Below, in pieces: positions 5,551-7,180 of a stretch of 7,180 nt of DNA; position 1 is the stretch's first letter, and each line of letters opens with the position of its first letter. The stretch spans positions 15,153 through 22,332 of the forward strand of contig PKZC01000373.1 in NCBI GenBank assembly GCA_003132905.1, read 5' to 3'. Below the pieces are notes generated by a model. It was not told the DNA's origin. It saw only the letters and a list, made by a program, of their open reading frames with translations, and made no database searches. Both the position numbers and the translations under genes were made by a program. This DNA is from Bryobacterales bacterium. GTDB taxonomy: Bacteria > Acidobacteriota > Terriglobia > Bryobacterales > Bryobacteraceae.

Positions 5551-7173
5551 TTACCCGTGCGCCGCTGGATGAATTGATGCCAACGCCATGCGCTCTTCGC
5601 CATGCGGATCGTCAACCACCTTGCACTGGTTATCGAAAACCATGGTGGCGCGCTGATCGGTTTTAAAAACCGGCCAGTTCGGCAGCCCTTTGTGATTCGG
5701 ATTACCGGTGCGCGCGAAGGCCGCCCAGGCACCGCTCATCTTGTCTTGCAGCGGATAGCGATCAGCGCCGGAACCGGTCATCGATTTCGCTTCATCCACA
5801 TTGTCCAACACAAACGGAATTTCGAGTGTGTGAAACGCCTTCAGCTTGCCATCGTGCACGGGCGATTTCCAGGTGAAGTAGTACAGATATACAGGCGCGG
5901 GCTGCGCCGCTTTGCGCTCAGCTTCGGTGATCACACCCGAGCGGAAACCGTAGGACGCGATGATTTGGGAAAGGTCGATGTCGCTGGCGTTGGGCCGGCC
6001 CTTGCGGTAAACGGCAATCAGCTTGTCCACCTCCGCATCGTCGGCTCGCGTGGCTTGTTTTACGGCGGCGTGCAATTCGGGCGCATCGATTGGATCTAAT
6101 TTGGTATTCGGGAAGAAATTCACTTCAAATTCCGTGGACCCGATGAGCAACGGAACATCGGCCGACAGAGCGGGCGCGGTTGGATCGAACGGACCCGCGG
6201 GCAGCGTCCTGCCATCCAGCACCGGGGCCAGCCTCAGCCCGCGCGTACTCAGTGTCGCAGCTACCAATTGATCCATCGGGACCTGCTGCAGATCTTCGGC
6301 AGTCTTCACTGCCAGCTTATCCATGAGAGTGTTGGCCGTCTTGGTGGCCTCTTCCGTTGAAACCCCCTTGAGGTTTGCTCCGCTTTGCACAATGGCGCGG
6401 TGGAACAGGCCCTTGGCCGAAGGCATTGCCAAAAGCGTGCTCACCTTGCCAGCGCCGCCGGACTGGCCGAAGATCGTCACGTTTTTCGGATCGCCGCCAA
6501 AATTCGCGATGTTATCGCGCACCCATTCGAGAGCCGCTACCGCATCCAGAATCCCGCAATTGCTTGCGTTCTTGAACTTCTCACCGCCGATGTCAGCCAG
6601 ATAAAGAAAGCCAAAGGAATTGAGACGATGATTGATGGTCACGGTAACCACGTCGTGCTTGCGCGCCATGTTGGCGCCATCGTACATGGTGTAGCTGCCG
6701 TTGCCGCTGGTGAATCCGCCGCCGTGCAGCCAGACCATTACGGGCCGCTTGCGCGCGTCACCTTGGGAACCCAGTCCATTGGTCCAGACGTTCAGGTGAA
6801 GGCAGTCTTCACTGATGGTCTGCTTGGGGATGGTGGCCGCCACTTCGGGGATTTCGGTGTGAGGACCCTGGGGCGCCTCAGGCCCCCACTCGACAGTTTC
6901 CTTGATGCCGGACCATGCTTCCGGCTTGACGGGCGGCATGAATCGATTCGCGCCGCCGGTGGGCGCACCGTACGGAATGCCGCGGAATGCATTGACCTTA
7001 TTTTCTTGCACCACGCCGCGGACTTTTCCCGAAGTGGTGTTGGCTACGGGCCCTTGCGCCGAGCTGTCCTTGGCGCTTGCGGCTATGGCGTTGTTCCAGG
7101 CTCCGCCCAGAATAGTGCCGGCTCCGAGTGCCGCGCCACTGACAAAGGATCGTCGATTCAATTTGGTCTTCAT
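5551..7173 (-). CDS. Tat-exported type-B carboxylesterase/lipase
   Basis: This 540-residue serine hydrolase of the carboxylesterase type-B family (alpha/beta-hydrolase fold, PF00135-like) should cleave carboxylic esters outside the cytoplasm. The N-terminus LNRRSFVSGAALGAGTILGG (5-24) is a twin-arginine signal, with likely cleavage near ASA-K (32-35), implying that it is exported already folded. The family signature SEDCLHLNVW is at 121-130, the oxyanion-hole motif HGGGF at 150-154, and the nucleophile elbow GQSGG at 236-240 with Ser238. The likely acid is Glu350 in LIGSTEFEVNFF and the catalytic histidine is His448 in AFHTLEIPFVLDN. All triad positions are therefore filled and the length is normal. 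The ATG at 7173 lies directly before the Tat signal; AGAG near the window edge may be part of its ribosome-binding site, but the promoter is outside. The substrate is unknown. Its position upstream of the receptor, in the same direction, suggests but does not prove joint use of an ester-bearing ligand. Confidence 0.93.
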   Translation of the reverse strand: MKTKLNRRSFVSGAALGAGTILGGAWNNAIAASAKDSSAQGPVANTTSGKVRGVVQENKVNAFRGIPYGAPTGGANRFMPPVKPEAWSGIKETVEWGPEAPQGPHTEIPEVAATIPKQTISEDCLHLNVWTNGLGSQGDARKRPVMVWLHGGGFTSGNGSYTMYDGANMARKHDVVTVTINHRLNSFGFLYLADIGGEKFKNASNCGILDAVAALEWVRDNIANFGGDPKNVTIFGQSGGAGKVSTLLAMPSAKGLFHRAIVQSGANLKGVSTEEATKTANTLMDKLAVKTAEDLQQVPMDQLVAATLSTRGLRLAPVLDGRTLPAGPFDPTAPALSADVPLLIGSTEFEVNFFPNTKLDPIDAPELHAAVKQATRADDAEVDKLIAVYRKGRPNASDIDLSQIIASYGFRSGVITEAERKAAQPAPVYLYYFTWKSPVHDGKLKAFHTLEIPFVLDNVDEAKSMTGSGADRYPLQDKMSGAWAAFARTGNPNHKGLPNWPVFKTDQRATMVFDNQCKVVDDPHGEERMALASIHPAAHG

Positions 7174-7180
7174 GGTCTCT

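Noticed and set aside
1..7180. CRISPR array, tRNA, rRNA, insertion sequence or phage genes
   Set aside because: No spaced direct repeats, cloverleaf, transposase or terminal repeats were seen; almost all the sequence is taken up by four intact genes.

Overview
The window looks like a stretch of chromosome from a moderately GC-rich soil-type bacterium, most likely an Acidobacteriota member of the Solibacter/Bryobacter kind. This is inferred from the very large Oar-like TonB-dependent receptor with an N-terminal carboxypeptidase-regulatory domain, a family strongly expanded in that phylum, and from the exported DinB-like protein and Tat-exported type-B carboxylesterase around it. No rRNA, tRNA or other phylogenetic marker is present, so the assignment is tentative.

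All four genes lie on the minus strand and cover nearly the whole window. In transcription order they are: a Tat-exported carboxylesterase (7173-5551), a 287-bp intergenic region with a good sigma70-type promoter and a large inverted repeat, a 1168-residue outer-membrane TonB-dependent receptor (5263-1757), a short exported DinB-superfamily protein (1704-1183), and a YcaQ/AlkX-type winged-helix DNA glycosylase (1158-22). The receptor, DinB and YcaQ genes are separated by only 52 and 24 nt with no convincing terminator between them, so they probably form one transcription unit read from the promoter near 5400. The esterase is probably transcribed from a promoter beyond the right edge.

Functionally, the receptor (uptake or binding of an unknown ligand at the outer membrane) and the exported esterase could act together on an ester-containing substrate. 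The link to the DinB protein and the interstrand-crosslink glycosylase may be simple operon sharing. I see no mobile element, CRISPR array, RNA gene or clearly new multi-gene system. The points most worth a second look are a hairpin that would bury both the ribosome-binding site and the start codon of the ycaQ-like gene, a lost histidine ligand in the DinB protein, a 10-bp inverted repeat at an activator-like position upstream of the receptor promoter, and four local cysteine pairs in the receptor.
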